Under the pieces are notes generated by a model. The model saw only the letters and a list, made by a program, of their open reading frames with translations, was not told where the DNA came from and did no database searches. From Rhodospirillales bacterium (lineage in GTDB: Bacteria; Pseudomonadota; Alphaproteobacteria; BOG-932; Roseiterribacteraceae): DNA of 43,147 bases. The stretch lies in assembly GCA_003165335.1 (NCBI GenBank), contig PLTD01000253.1:1-43147 (forward strand), written 5' to 3'. A program made the position numbers and the translations under genes. Below are positions 14,221 to 23,250 of the stretch, one piece after another. Every line of letters starts with the position of its first letter. Position 1 is the first letter of the stretch.

Positions 14221-16611
14221 TTAGAACTTCTGCCCGAATTTGACGCCAAAGGTGAGCGGCTGGATCGGGACAATGTAGGTCACGCCAAGATTCTTATATT
14301 GGGTTGCACAGACTGCTGCCGGACACTCCGCGTAGCGGTAGATCTGCCCCCGTTCGTCGAAGGCGTTCTTCAAAAATATCGAGGCTGAGAAACTGTCGTT
14401 CGATACACCGCCCGACAGATCGAACGATACATAGGATGGAATCGGCCCCAAATCAGCGCGCTCGGCAGACCTAAGGTCCGAGGTTCTGCGCCCCACATAG
14501 ACCATCGACCCTTGTAGGAATGCGTCGAGGCCGTCGTTAAGCGTCCATTCATAGCGCGCGGTCGCGTTCCCCTTAACGGGCGGTGTAACCGGAAGGGTTT
14601 GGCCAGATGGCGCCAGAGGGCTGGAACAAGTTGTGATCGGTTTGTTTGCCGCATCAGTTGTGCCGCAGTAATTCTGCGTCAATTCGGCATCGACGATGCT
14701 GATCGCGCCCGATACCAGCCAATGCGAATCGATCGCCCAGCTTGTGTCAGACTCGATGCCTTTGATCTCTGCTTGCCCGGCATTGGCAATCTCCGTCAAG
14801 CTGTTGGGACCCAGGAATGCAAACTGGAACTGATCCCAGTTTTCATAAAAAAGCGCGCCGTTCCAGCGGATTTGCTTCTCGTCCCAGGTCGTCTTCCAGC
14901 CGATTTCATAGTTGTAGAGAGTATCGGCATTGTACGGCCCGAGGTTGCCGTTGCGATTCACGCCGCCTGGGCGGTAGCCGTCAGATGCAGTGAAATAGAT
15001 CAGGCGATCTTCGTCGAACTTGTATGAGATGTTAGCTTTATAGGTCTCGCTGACCTGTTCACCGACTTTGTTTAAGTTTACGCACGGGGCGTCCTTGAAG
15101 GGTGTGAAATCGAAACATGCCGCCTCACCTGTGCTCCCACTATAGCCTGCACCGAACCCATAAAACCCGTAGAGCGAATTACGAGCATCGAAGACTCGCA
15201 AACCTCCGGTTATGCTTAACTGGTCGGTTAAGTCGTAGGTCGCCTCACCAAAGACGGCAGCGTCGCGGTCGGTTCGCACTTGCTCGGTTAACCAAAGCGT
15301 GCCCGGGAGGGTGCTGACGGATAAGGCGGGGTCGAAGCCGGGGATTATATATTGCTGGCGGATGTCGTGCGTCTGATGTTCATAGAAGAGCCCGGCCGTG
15401 ATCCTGAACCTATCGCTGCTGGGTGACGTTACACGCAGCTCTTGGCTATCTTTGGAAAATTTATCTGTGCCAACAATGTGCTGTGATGGATTGATCAGAT
15501 TTCCAGCGGCGTCTTTGATATTTGCGCCTGAGCCGAACAACGTATCGTAAAAGAACGAGTAGTCGGTGTAGTCGGTCTGACTGTTCAGCCAGCGATTGAA
15601 ATAGCCGCCGGCATAGGTCACGTCGAAGTCATAGAGCTTTCCCTGGATGGTTAGCCCGGCCTGGTAGAAACGGTCATGGTTATTTTCAGGTTGGAAATGC
15701 GCGACTTGAAGATCGCCGACCTTGTTGCTGAAGCCGAAAATGCCATCACTGCGCTGATCTTGTCCGATCGCGTTGGGCGTAATCGTCCAATCGTCATCCA
15801 GTTCGATTTTGATCGCGCCGCGGCCACCATAAGTCTGGACGCCGTTATAATTGTTCTGCACTCGGCTGGAGTTGTCGATCGTGATGCCGGACGACGGAAA
15901 GGTCAGCGTGCCGTGGACGTTGTCGATATAGCCGGCGTCGCCCTCTTCCCACCCAACCAAGCGAATGGCGACCTTGTCCGAAATTGGGACATTGATGAAT
16001 CCCTCGACGACATTGCCGGTGTCGCCATGGTCGACCTGGTTGACTTCAACATCATAGCCGGCATGGAACCCGCTCAGATCTGGCGCGTTGGAAATGATGC
16101 GCAAAGTACCTGACTGAGAACTCGCGCCGTAAAGCGTACTTTGCGGGCCCGCCAATGCCTCGATGCGGGCAATGTCGTAAAGATGGACGTCGATCGCGCC
16201 CTGGATTGTGGTGACGGGCAGTTCGTCGAGATAAACACCGACGCTGGGAAGCGGCCCGGAGTGGTTGCCGTCATTGCCGCTGGCGACTCCACGGAAATAG
16301 ATTTCGGTCTGGCTGGGCGCAATCGTTTGATAAGTTACGCTCGGTAGGAATTTCACGTAATCGTTGAATTCCGTAGCGTACATCTGTTCCAGCTTTTTGC
16401 CGTTCAGCGCTTGGATGCTGACCGGCACGTCCTGGAGATTTTCCGACCGCTTCTGCGCGGTGACGACGATTTCTTCAAGTTGACCATTGGCTGCCGTCGG
16501 TTGGTCCTGAGCCAGTGCAAGCGGTGTACCAGCCATCACCGTCGTTGCTAGAAGGCCGATCTTGAACGCCCTTCCCGAGAACGCCACTGGGTGGAAGCTT
16601 GTTGCTGACAT
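14221..16611 (-). CDS. TonB-dependent outer-membrane receptor
   Basis: A 796-residue receptor. The signal peptide ends near ALAQD (about residue 35). A TonB-box-like EIVVTA follows at about residues 48-53, the plug domain covers about residues 55-170 (VPVSIQAL, IYFRGVAS, LYGASSQSGTLRI), and a 22-strand barrel ends with an aromatic residue (FGVKFGQKF). The N-terminal QKRSENLQDVPVS signature is that of the large sphingomonad/Caulobacter receptor group importing diverse organic compounds and iron chelates. AAAGGGG lies before the start. The gene lies 69 bases downstream of the TPR-sulfotransferase on the same strand. The ligand is unknown; neighbours suggest a peptide- or amino-acid-linked compound. 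Confidence 0.93.
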   Translation of the reverse strand: MSATSFHPVAFSGRAFKIGLLATTVMAGTPLALAQDQPTAANGQLEEIVVTAQKRSENLQDVPVSIQALNGKKLEQMYATEFNDYVKFLPSVTYQTIAPSQTEIYFRGVASGNDGNHSGPLPSVGVYLDELPVTTIQGAIDVHLYDIARIEALAGPQSTLYGASSQSGTLRIISNAPDLSGFHAGYDVEVNQVDHGDTGNVVEGFINVPISDKVAIRLVGWEEGDAGYIDNVHGTLTFPSSGITIDNSSRVQNNYNGVQTYGGRGAIKIELDDDWTITPNAIGQDQRSDGIFGFSNKVGDLQVAHFQPENNHDRFYQAGLTIQGKLYDFDVTYAGGYFNRWLNSQTDYTDYSFFYDTLFGSGANIKDAAGNLINPSQHIVGTDKFSKDSQELRVTSPSSDRFRITAGLFYEHQTHDIRQQYIIPGFDPALSVSTLPGTLWLTEQVRTDRDAAVFGEATYDLTDQLSITGGLRVFDARNSLYGFYGFGAGYSGSTGEAACFDFTPFKDAPCVNLNKVGEQVSETYKANISYKFDEDRLIYFTASDGYRPGGVNRNGNLGPYNADTLYNYEIGWKTTWDEKQIRWNGALFYENWDQFQFAFLGPNSLTEIANAGQAEIKGIESDTSWAIDSHWLVSGAISIVDAELTQNYCGTTDAANKPITTCSSPLAPSGQTLPVTPPVKGNATARYEWTLNDGLDAFLQGSMVYVGRRTSDLRSAERADLGPIPSYVSFDLSGGVSNDSFSASIFLKNAFDERGQIYRYAECPAAVCATQYKNLGVTYIVPIQPLTFGVKFGQKF

Positions 16612-16680
16612 TTTTTACCCCTTTGTTCATATTAGGTCCGTTACTGCGTCCTTGGCCGAATAAACTGCCTGGCCTCGCTT

Positions 16681-18720
16681 TCAGCGGTGCCGGGAAGGCT
16701 GCTCGGGATAGCGGTCGATGATATCGCCCAGCACCGATCTCAACGGGCCGAGCCAATCTTGGAAATGTTTCCAGTGGTCTAGTCCATCGCGGTAGATCGG
16801 CTTACGGACCTGCTCTGAACTGGCAGTGCGCACAGCGCGGTCGTTTTCGTGAAAGCGCAGGCAGGCTGCCTCGAACGGCAATCCGCAATAATCCAGCAGC
16901 CGCCGGACTTCGGTTTCGGTGTCATCGACCAAACTTTCGTAGATAACGCGATGGATTTTGCCGGGCAGCGCCGCATCAAAATGATCCATCAGATCGACAT
17001 AGTCGCGGTAGTAGGTGCCGATATCGGTCAGGTCATAGGAAAAAGCCTGGCCGCGTGCGAAATTCTGCTTGAAGACGGACATAGAAGAGCCCAGCGGGTG
17101 ACGTCGGGCATCGATGATTTTCGCGTTCGGAAGCATCGAATGGATCATGCCGATATGCAGGAAGTTATGCGGCATCTTGTCGATGAAGAACGGGCGGGCG
17201 GTCTTACGCTGAACGCGCGTCAGTCTGAGATAGTCTTCTCCCATTGCGCGCAGTCGAGCCGCATCGATTGTACTCAGGATATCGGGATATAGATCCGTGT
17301 CGTCCCTGCGCTTGCGTGCACCGAGTGTCCGCGCCATCGCACTGATCTCCGGCAGCTCCATGGTGCCTTCAACTTGGGAGTGGCTGGACAGTATCTGCTC
17401 GATGAGGGTTGAGCCGGCGCGCGGGAGGCCAACGATGAATATCGGATCGGCGGACTGACAGCCCCACCCTTGTCGTTCCTGGAAAAAGGCCGGATCAAAC
17501 AGGACCTGCGATCTGTGCATTTGGTCGGTCATCTCGGCGCGGTCGTACTCGATCTGTCCGCGCCTGATCGCGTTGCCGGTGGAATAATGGCGAAAGGATT
17601 CCGCATAGGCGGCTTCGTCTTCCAGTGCCTTGCCTAGAGCGAAATCGAAATGCAGGCGGTCTTCGTCTTCGATATCGGGTCGCGCCAGTTGCGCACGCAT
17701 ATTCGCTATGTCGCTGCTGGAGAAACGAAATGTCTTGAGATTTGCCAGGCTCCAATAGGGTTCACCCAATCCGGGCGCCAAGGCGATGCTGTGTCGATAG
17801 GCTTCGATGCTATCGTTTTGCCGCCCTTTGGTTTTGAGCGCATGGCCATAGCTCATCCAGGCCTTTGGTTGCGCCGGATATTCCTTCAGAACACCTTCGT
17901 AGAGCGCAATGGCATTGTCATAATCGCCCACTTGCCCAAGCGCCGCGGCCTTTAGATTGCGGTAATTGGGGTCGGTGGGTTCGCTGCTAAGAAGCTTGTC
18001 GATTTCGACGATTGCTTCGGCGGCCTTGCCAAGGCGATAGAGCACCACCGCGTAATTGTGGCGCGCGGCCGTGAATCCGGGCGCTAGCTCGAGGCAACTT
18101 TCCAGCAGCGACGCCGCATCACCATACCGACCGATTCGCGTTGCGACCTCGGCTAACATGCGCATCGCGGCGACGTCGGACGGATGGCGTTTTAGGAAAT
18201 CCTTGAGTGCGCGCTCCGCGACAGCAAGTCGGTTTTCGATCAAAGCCGCTGCCGCTTCCAACAGGATCGGATTGGTGACGGAAGTCCGGATGTGTTGTGC
18301 ATAGAAATTATCGGCGGCTTCGCTGTCGCCGGTAAGCGAGCACAGGTCGCCCAGTGCGCGCCAGGCGTCGCTCATCTGCGGCTTGAGCTCGGTTGCCCGC
18401 TGCAGCGCTTGGCGTGCTTCGCTCGACAGGCCCAACGCTCCCAAGGTCAGTCCGAGCTCATAATGGGCATCTGCCCACAAGGGCTGTTCTACGAGGAGGC
18501 GCTCAAAGGTGGAGTTAGCAGCAACTAGATCGCCGTTACGGCGTTTGGCGATCCCGAAAATTAGAAGCGCACCGGGGTTCTTTGGGACCGCCTGCAATAT
18601 TTCTCTTGCCTGTTCCTCGGCGAGGCGGGGATTGGTGTCCAGTAGGTGCAAGGCATGATTGAGGGCAGCTGTCAGGGATCCCGTAGGACCTGAAGCCTTA
18701 TTGGTTCGTGGCGTCGTCAT
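16681..18720 (-). CDS. TPR-repeat sulfotransferase family protein
   Basis: A 679-residue two-part protein. Residues about 15-330 hold tetratricopeptide repeats with the alternating small/large pattern (for example near residues 85-118, 215-250 and 285-318). Residues about 420-679 form a sulfotransferase domain with the 5'-phosphosulfate loop GLPRAGST at 431-438 and a later DARRHPLGSSMSVFKQNF segment resembling the 3'-phosphate motif. No signal peptide is seen. The start at 18720 is the ATG before TTPRTNKAS; the open frame continues 95 codons upstream without family similarity. In sphingomonads such proteins often sit beside TonB-dependent receptors, but their sulfate acceptor is not established. 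Confidence 0.87.
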   Translation of the reverse strand: MTTPRTNKASGPTGSLTAALNHALHLLDTNPRLAEEQAREILQAVPKNPGALLIFGIAKRRNGDLVAANSTFERLLVEQPLWADAHYELGLTLGALGLSSEARQALQRATELKPQMSDAWRALGDLCSLTGDSEAADNFYAQHIRTSVTNPILLEAAAALIENRLAVAERALKDFLKRHPSDVAAMRMLAEVATRIGRYGDAASLLESCLELAPGFTAARHNYAVVLYRLGKAAEAIVEIDKLLSSEPTDPNYRNLKAAALGQVGDYDNAIALYEGVLKEYPAQPKAWMSYGHALKTKGRQNDSIEAYRHSIALAPGLGEPYWSLANLKTFRFSSSDIANMRAQLARPDIEDEDRLHFDFALGKALEDEAAYAESFRHYSTGNAIRRGQIEYDRAEMTDQMHRSQVLFDPAFFQERQGWGCQSADPIFIVGLPRAGSTLIEQILSSHSQVEGTMELPEISAMARTLGARKRRDDTDLYPDILSTIDAARLRAMGEDYLRLTRVQRKTARPFFIDKMPHNFLHIGMIHSMLPNAKIIDARRHPLGSSMSVFKQNFARGQAFSYDLTDIGTYYRDYVDLMDHFDAALPGKIHRVIYESLVDDTETEVRRLLDYCGLPFEAACLRFHENDRAVRTASSEQVRKPIYRDGLDHWKHFQDWLGPLRSVLGDIIDRYPEQPSRHR

Positions 18721-18788
18721 GGTGGCAACCACTCTTGAGCGCATCTCCCGCATTGCACACAAAACTATCGGCAGACTTTTGCTCCATG

Positions 18789-20210
18789 TCAATTCTGCCT
18801 TGCGTTTTTTGCAGGGCTCGTCAGCTCTGCCCCGAATGGTGCCGGGCTTTCTTTTGCGATCAAGCGTCCACTGAGAAGCCAAAAGCGCAAGCTGAGCAAG
18901 AGTGCAACGGAGGCAAGTCCCGAGGCGAGGCCCCACCAGAGTCCTACCGCGCCAAGTCCCATGCGCACGGCCAGTATCCAGGCTGTCGTGAAGCCGATGC
19001 CCCAATAGCCGATAGATGCGGCGATTGCCGGGATGCGCGTGTCTTTCAGACCCCGCAGAGCGCCGGCGGCGATGGTTTGCGCCCCGTCAAACACCTGGAA
19101 AAGCGCTGCAATCGTAAGCAACTTGGTCGCCAACGCGATCACGTCGGCCCGCGTCGGATCGCCCGACGTAATGTAAAATCCCGCGATTACTCCGGGAGCT
19201 GTGATCAGGATCGTCGCCATGACGCCCATGAACCCAACGCCCAGCGTGAAAGCGGCCACCGCCGCTGCGCGGGCTGCGCGGGGGGCGTTCTGCCCCATGT
19301 AAAACCCCACCCGGACATTGACCGCCTGGGAGATTGCCAGCGGTACCATGAAGGTAACCGACGCAACGCTCATGCTGATCTGGTGAGCGGCCAGAGGTGT
19401 TGCACCGAATCGGCCGATCAATAGGGCGGCAAAGCTGAACAGAACGATCTCAACGGCCATGATGAATGCGATTGGCCAGCCAAGCTTCGCCAGTTCCTTC
19501 ACGATAAGCCAGTCGATCGCGCCGATCAGCCGAAATGGACGAAGCGCTTTGGTAAGGCGGATTTCCAGCCCGATGGCAATTGTCATCATCCAAAGAGTAA
19601 TGAGCGTAGCAGTGCAGGAGCCGATATAGCCCAGGCGGGGCAAGCCCCAAGCGCCGTGAATAAGGCCGTAGTTCAGCAGGCCGTTGACGACGACAGCGAC
19701 CAAAGCCACCGCCATCACCATCCAGGGTCGGCCCATCGCGGCGAGATAGCCTCGCTGCGTCGCCATCAGCAGTGAGCCTGGCATGGCGAACAATAAGACC
19801 CTGTCGTATTGCGCAATTGCGTGGGCTAGAGCCGGGGACTCACCGATCAAAAGAAGAATCGGCTCCGCATTCCACAGAAGCAGCATCGGTGGAATGGCCG
19901 AAAGCAAGGCGAGTACGACACCACCGCGTAAAATCGGTGCTATGCGCGCCGATTGTCCAGCACCGCGTGCGTGGGCTATCAAGATACTGACCGAGATTAG
20001 GCCGCCGGTGACGACGATCATCAGCGTGAAGAACAGATTGGCGCCCAGCCCTCCGGCCGCCAGCGCATCGCGCCCTAGCGTCCCCAACAACACAGTGTCA
20101 GTGGCACCCATTGCCACCTGAGCCAACTGTGCCAGTGCTAGCGGCGCAGCAAGCCGGACGGTGGCACCGATTTCGGCACCGAATCTGGGGCGGGTGTGAA
20201 GCGGGGACAT
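18789..20210 (-). CDS. MATE-family multidrug/toxin efflux protein (NorM-like)
   Basis: A 473-residue inner-membrane antiporter with about 12 hydrophobic helices in two bundles. The N-terminus LAAPLALAQLAQVAMGATDTVLLGTLGRDALAAGGLG is the MATE signature, with the second-bundle equivalent PLAISQAVNVRVGFYMGQNAPRAA near residues 285-310. Members export cationic drugs or metabolites using sodium or proton gradients. The gene is upstream of the TPR-sulfotransferase on the same strand (68 bases apart) and divergent from the HMG-CoA lyase-like gene. Whether it belongs functionally with the receptor cluster is unknown. Confidence 0.93.
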   Translation of the reverse strand: MSPLHTRPRFGAEIGATVRLAAPLALAQLAQVAMGATDTVLLGTLGRDALAAGGLGANLFFTLMIVVTGGLISVSILIAHARGAGQSARIAPILRGGVVLALLSAIPPMLLLWNAEPILLLIGESPALAHAIAQYDRVLLFAMPGSLLMATQRGYLAAMGRPWMVMAVALVAVVVNGLLNYGLIHGAWGLPRLGYIGSCTATLITLWMMTIAIGLEIRLTKALRPFRLIGAIDWLIVKELAKLGWPIAFIMAVEIVLFSFAALLIGRFGATPLAAHQISMSVASVTFMVPLAISQAVNVRVGFYMGQNAPRAARAAAVAAFTLGVGFMGVMATILITAPGVIAGFYITSGDPTRADVIALATKLLTIAALFQVFDGAQTIAAGALRGLKDTRIPAIAASIGYWGIGFTTAWILAVRMGLGAVGLWWGLASGLASVALLLSLRFWLLSGRLIAKESPAPFGAELTSPAKNARQN

Positions 20211-20350
20211 CGAAACCTAGCGTGAGCTAAGCGCTGAACATAGTGTGAGAGTCGCGCAGTGTCACATGACGAAGGCGCATTTCAACACTGCGGCTGGACG
20301 CGAGTTTCGCCGGCTCTTATCTTCCCGCGCGCAAAGCACAGGAGGCGACG

Positions 20351-21262
20351 ATGGGGCGTTTCGTAACATTGGTCGAGGTTGGCCCGCGCGATGGACTGCA
20401 GAATGAACCGATGATTCTGCCGACTGACGCTAAGATCGCCTTTATCAATCGAGCTCTCGACGCAGGCTTGAAGCACATCGAGGCGGTTAGCTTCGTCCAT
20501 CCAAAAAAAGTACCGCAAATGGCCGATGCCGAGGCAGTTATGGCCGGCGTACCGCGCAATCGCGGAGCAATCTATTGCGGGTTGGTACTGAATCGACGTG
20601 GATTTGATCGTGCTGTCGCTGCTGGGTGCGATGAAATTCTCTATGTCACGTCTTCAACCGACAGCTTCAGCTTGCGCAATCAGGGTATGCCGGTTGCAGA
20701 TGCGATAGCAGGTTGGCACGAAATAGCGCGGGCAGCAGCAGATAGGGGCATACGGGCCAGCGTATCGATCTCTAACGCTTTCGGTTGCCCATTCGAAGGC
20801 CGCGTCGCCATATCAAGGATCGCCGAGATCGCTGCCGAACTCATCAAATCTCCTGTGGGCGACTTGACCATACCCGATACGATCGGGGTTGCCGTGCCGC
20901 CTCAGGTGACTGCGATGTGGAAAGCGCTGCGACCGGTTGTGGGGGATGTTTCGCTTAGGGCGCATTTTCACAATACGCGCAATACCGCCATCGCGAATGT
21001 CTACGCTGCGGTGGAGGCCGGTGCCACAGTGGTCGATGCGTCGATCGGAGGCATCGGCGGCTGCCCGTTTGCACCGCGTGCCACAGGAAATGTCGCGACT
21101 GAGGATGTGCTCTATCTCTTGAATGAAATGGGGGTGGAGACCGGTGTGTCGCTCGACGGGCTTATTGCGACAGCGAAATGGCTGGAGCCGCAGCTTGGCC
21201 ATACGCTTGCTGGTATGGTTTCACGGGCAGGTGGATTTCCGGCCGGTCGCGCTGCTGCTTAA
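20351..21262 (+). CDS. Hydroxymethylglutaryl-CoA lyase-like enzyme
   Basis: A 303-residue TIM-barrel lyase of the HMGL family. It has GPRDGLQNE (residues 11-19, with catalytic Arg13 and metal ligand Asp14), the metal histidines His205 and His207 in AHFHNTRN, and Cys238 in GGIGGCPFAPRATGN. The AHFHNTRN segment differs from the HLHDTYG of classical HMG-CoA lyases, so the substrate may be a related 3-hydroxy-3-methylacyl-CoA. Classical role: split HMG-CoA to acetyl-CoA and acetoacetate in leucine and terpenoid breakdown. AGGAGG lies six bases before the ATG. No other leucine-pathway genes are adjacent. Confidence 0.88.
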   Translation: MGRFVTLVEVGPRDGLQNEPMILPTDAKIAFINRALDAGLKHIEAVSFVHPKKVPQMADAEAVMAGVPRNRGAIYCGLVLNRRGFDRAVAAGCDEILYVTSSTDSFSLRNQGMPVADAIAGWHEIARAAADRGIRASVSISNAFGCPFEGRVAISRIAEIAAELIKSPVGDLTIPDTIGVAVPPQVTAMWKALRPVVGDVSLRAHFHNTRNTAIANVYAAVEAGATVVDASIGGIGGCPFAPRATGNVATEDVLYLLNEMGVETGVSLDGLIATAKWLEPQLGHTLAGMVSRAGGFPAGRAAA

Positions 21263-21474
21263 GCGCCGAAGATACGCGGCTTGCCCAAATTGGGAAACGT
21301 TATATCCTGATTGCTGCGGCGCAACATTTTGGTTTTGCGCGCATTTGTCAGGCGGGCACGCTGAACTCTTTTCGCCACATATCGGCCGGTGACCGATCAA
21401 ATCGACGCCGAAACACGCCGGCTGGTCGCCTGATTGGCCGCGCGTCGGGCAAGGGTCAGGATATCTTCAGGGGT

Positions 21475-22584
21475 ATGTTCGAGCATGCCCTGTGGGGCAT
21501 ATTTCAAACCACCCGTGAAGGTCGATATATCAGAGCCAATGCGGCTTTAGCCCAAATCTACGGTTACCCATCTACCGAATCGCTGCTCGAAGGCCTGACC
21601 GATATAGGGAGTCAGCTTTACGTCGATACGGCGCGGCGAAGCGAATTCGTCCGCCTCATGCAAGTTCAAGGGCACCTGTCGGGCTTTGAGTCCGAGATCT
21701 ACCGCCGCGATGGTTCGGTGATCTGGATCTCGGAAAGCTGCCGGGAAATACGCGACAAGCAGGGTGCCTTTATCTGTTATGAAGGCACGGTCGAGAATAT
21801 TACGCGGCGTAAGCGCATAGAGGCTGAGCTCCACGCGGCCCGCGAAATCGCCGAGCGGTCCAACCAGGCCAAATCCATTTTTCTGGCGAACATGAGCCAT
21901 GAATTGCGTACCCCGCTTAATGCGATATTGGGCTTTTCAGAGTTAATGACGCAGGAGCTTTTCGGGCCGCTGGGCGACCCGCGATACACGGAGTTTGCAG
22001 GCGATATATTCCGCAGCGGCAAGCATCTGCTGGAGATAATCGGCAATATTTTGGACCTGGCGAAAGTTGAAACCGGGCAGATGGAGCTCTACGAGCGGGA
22101 CGTCGAGCTTGCCGAGTTGATGCTTGGCTCTGAACGATTGGTCTCTGAAGCAGCTCGCCAGCGCGATGTTAGGCTTGAAGTTCGCTTACCGACGATGCCG
22201 GTGATCGTGATTGCTGATTCTACCAGGCTGAGGCAGGTCATTCTGAATCTTCTGTCCAATGCGGTGAAATTCACATCCGCAGGGGGCAGCATCATTCTGT
22301 CCTGCGGACGCGCGCACGATGACCTGTTTTTGCGGATAAGTGATACTGGAATTGGCATTGCCCCTGAAAGCCTTACCAAGGTGATGCAACCTTTTCATCA
22401 GGTCGATGGCTCATTCTCGCGGCAATACGAGGGAGCTGGCCTTGGGTTGCCGCTGAGCCAATCGCTGGTCGATCTGCATGGCGGAGAAATGACGATCGAG
22501 AGCATTCTTGGAAAAGGCACGACGGTCACTGTTCATCTGCCCGGCACCAGAGTGCGCGATTGGGGCCAGTTGGTCTCAGATTAG
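21475..22584 (+). CDS. PAS-domain sensor histidine kinase
   Basis: As called, 369 residues: one PAS/PAC unit (residues 1 to about 112), a HisKA domain with phospho-acceptor His142 in [21 protein letters not shown], and a HATPase with N-box NLLSNAVKFT (258-267), G1 SDTGIGIAPE and G2 GAGLGLPLSQS. No membrane segment is seen, so it is probably cytosolic. The PAS domain may start slightly upstream (DIFRGMFEHALWG), yet the only upstream in-frame ATG is at 21178, inside the lyase gene; a non-standard start between them is possible. No response regulator is adjacent. Its stop overlaps the bioD stop on the other strand by nine bases. A CCCAA-A-TTGGG palindrome sits at 21284-21294. Confidence 0.85.
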   Translation: MFEHALWGIFQTTREGRYIRANAALAQIYGYPSTESLLEGLTDIGSQLYVDTARRSEFVRLMQVQGHLSGFESEIYRRDGSVIWISESCREIRDKQGAFICYEGTVENITRRKRIEAELHAAREIAERSNQAKSIFLANMSHELRTPLNAILGFSELMTQELFGPLGDPRYTEFAGDIFRSGKHLLEIIGNILDLAKVETGQMELYERDVELAELMLGSERLVSEAARQRDVRLEVRLPTMPVIVIADSTRLRQVILNLLSNAVKFTSAGGSIILSCGRAHDDLFLRISDTGIGIAPESLTKVMQPFHQVDGSFSRQYEGAGLGLPLSQSLVDLHGGEMTIESILGKGTTVTVHLPGTRVRDWGQLVSD

Positions 22585-23250
22585 AGTGGCGAGTCGTTCG
22601 AAGGTGGGGTGTCGGTGTGTCTCGGCGCCGAGTCGCGGAAGACCTATAATTTCCGACTTCGCAAAACGGCGAATTGTTGAAATTGTCTGTTCAAGGTCGA
22701 CCGTGCTGCCAGGCGTTTCGCTGAGCACGACCGAAATCACTTTCAAGCCGCGCCGGTTAAGCACATCAAGCGCCGACAAGGTATGGCTGATGCTACCAAG
22801 ATAGCTGCCTGCCACCAGCAGGACCGGCAGGTTGAGCACTGCCATCCAGTCCAGAACAGTGTAGATCTCGTTCAGCGGCGCCATGATTCCGCCGACTCCT
22901 TCGATAAGCAGCGTGCCGGCGCAAGCCGCAATCCGGTCGCGGGAAAAACCCAGGAGGTCGTCGAAGTTCAGGCTCCTGCCCTCCAGCTGCGCAGCCATGT
23001 CCGGCGAAAGCGGAGCTTTGAGGCGCCACGGGGAAATCCTCTCGACCTCGCTTAGCGTGATGCTACGCCCCAGTGCCGCCAAAAGGACACCTGTGTCACT
23101 GTCGACGACGTTTCTCATGTCGAAACCGCTGACGACCGGCTTCAGCGCTTCGGCGCGACGACCTGTAAGTTGGAGCTCGCGGATCAAGCCGGCGGTGACA
23201 AAGGTTTTTCCAATGTCTGTTCCTGTTGCCGTAATGAATACTGCGCTCAT
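22576..23250 (-). CDS. bioD: Dethiobiotin synthetase BioD
   Basis: ATP-dependent carboxylase that closes the ureido ring: DAPA plus CO2 plus ATP to dethiobiotin. The 224-residue protein has the P-loop ATGTDIGKTF (residues 8-17), ALKPVVSG (catalytic Lys in the KP motif, near residue 37), and EGVGGIMAPL near residues 117-126. Its start overlaps the bioF stop by four bases (ATGA), so the two are coupled. The 3' end overlaps the convergent histidine kinase gene. Confidence 0.96.
   Translation of the reverse strand: MSAVFITATGTDIGKTFVTAGLIRELQLTGRRAEALKPVVSGFDMRNVVDSDTGVLLAALGRSITLSEVERISPWRLKAPLSPDMAAQLEGRSLNFDDLLGFSRDRIAACAGTLLIEGVGGIMAPLNEIYTVLDWMAVLNLPVLLVAGSYLGSISHTLSALDVLNRRGLKVISVVLSETPGSTVDLEQTISTIRRFAKSEIIGLPRLGAETHRHPTFERLATLI

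Noticed and set aside
20211-20350. CRP-like TGTGA...TCACA site between the MATE and lyase genes
   Set aside because: The half-sites are 13 bases apart instead of six, so it does not fit the CRP/FNR spacing.
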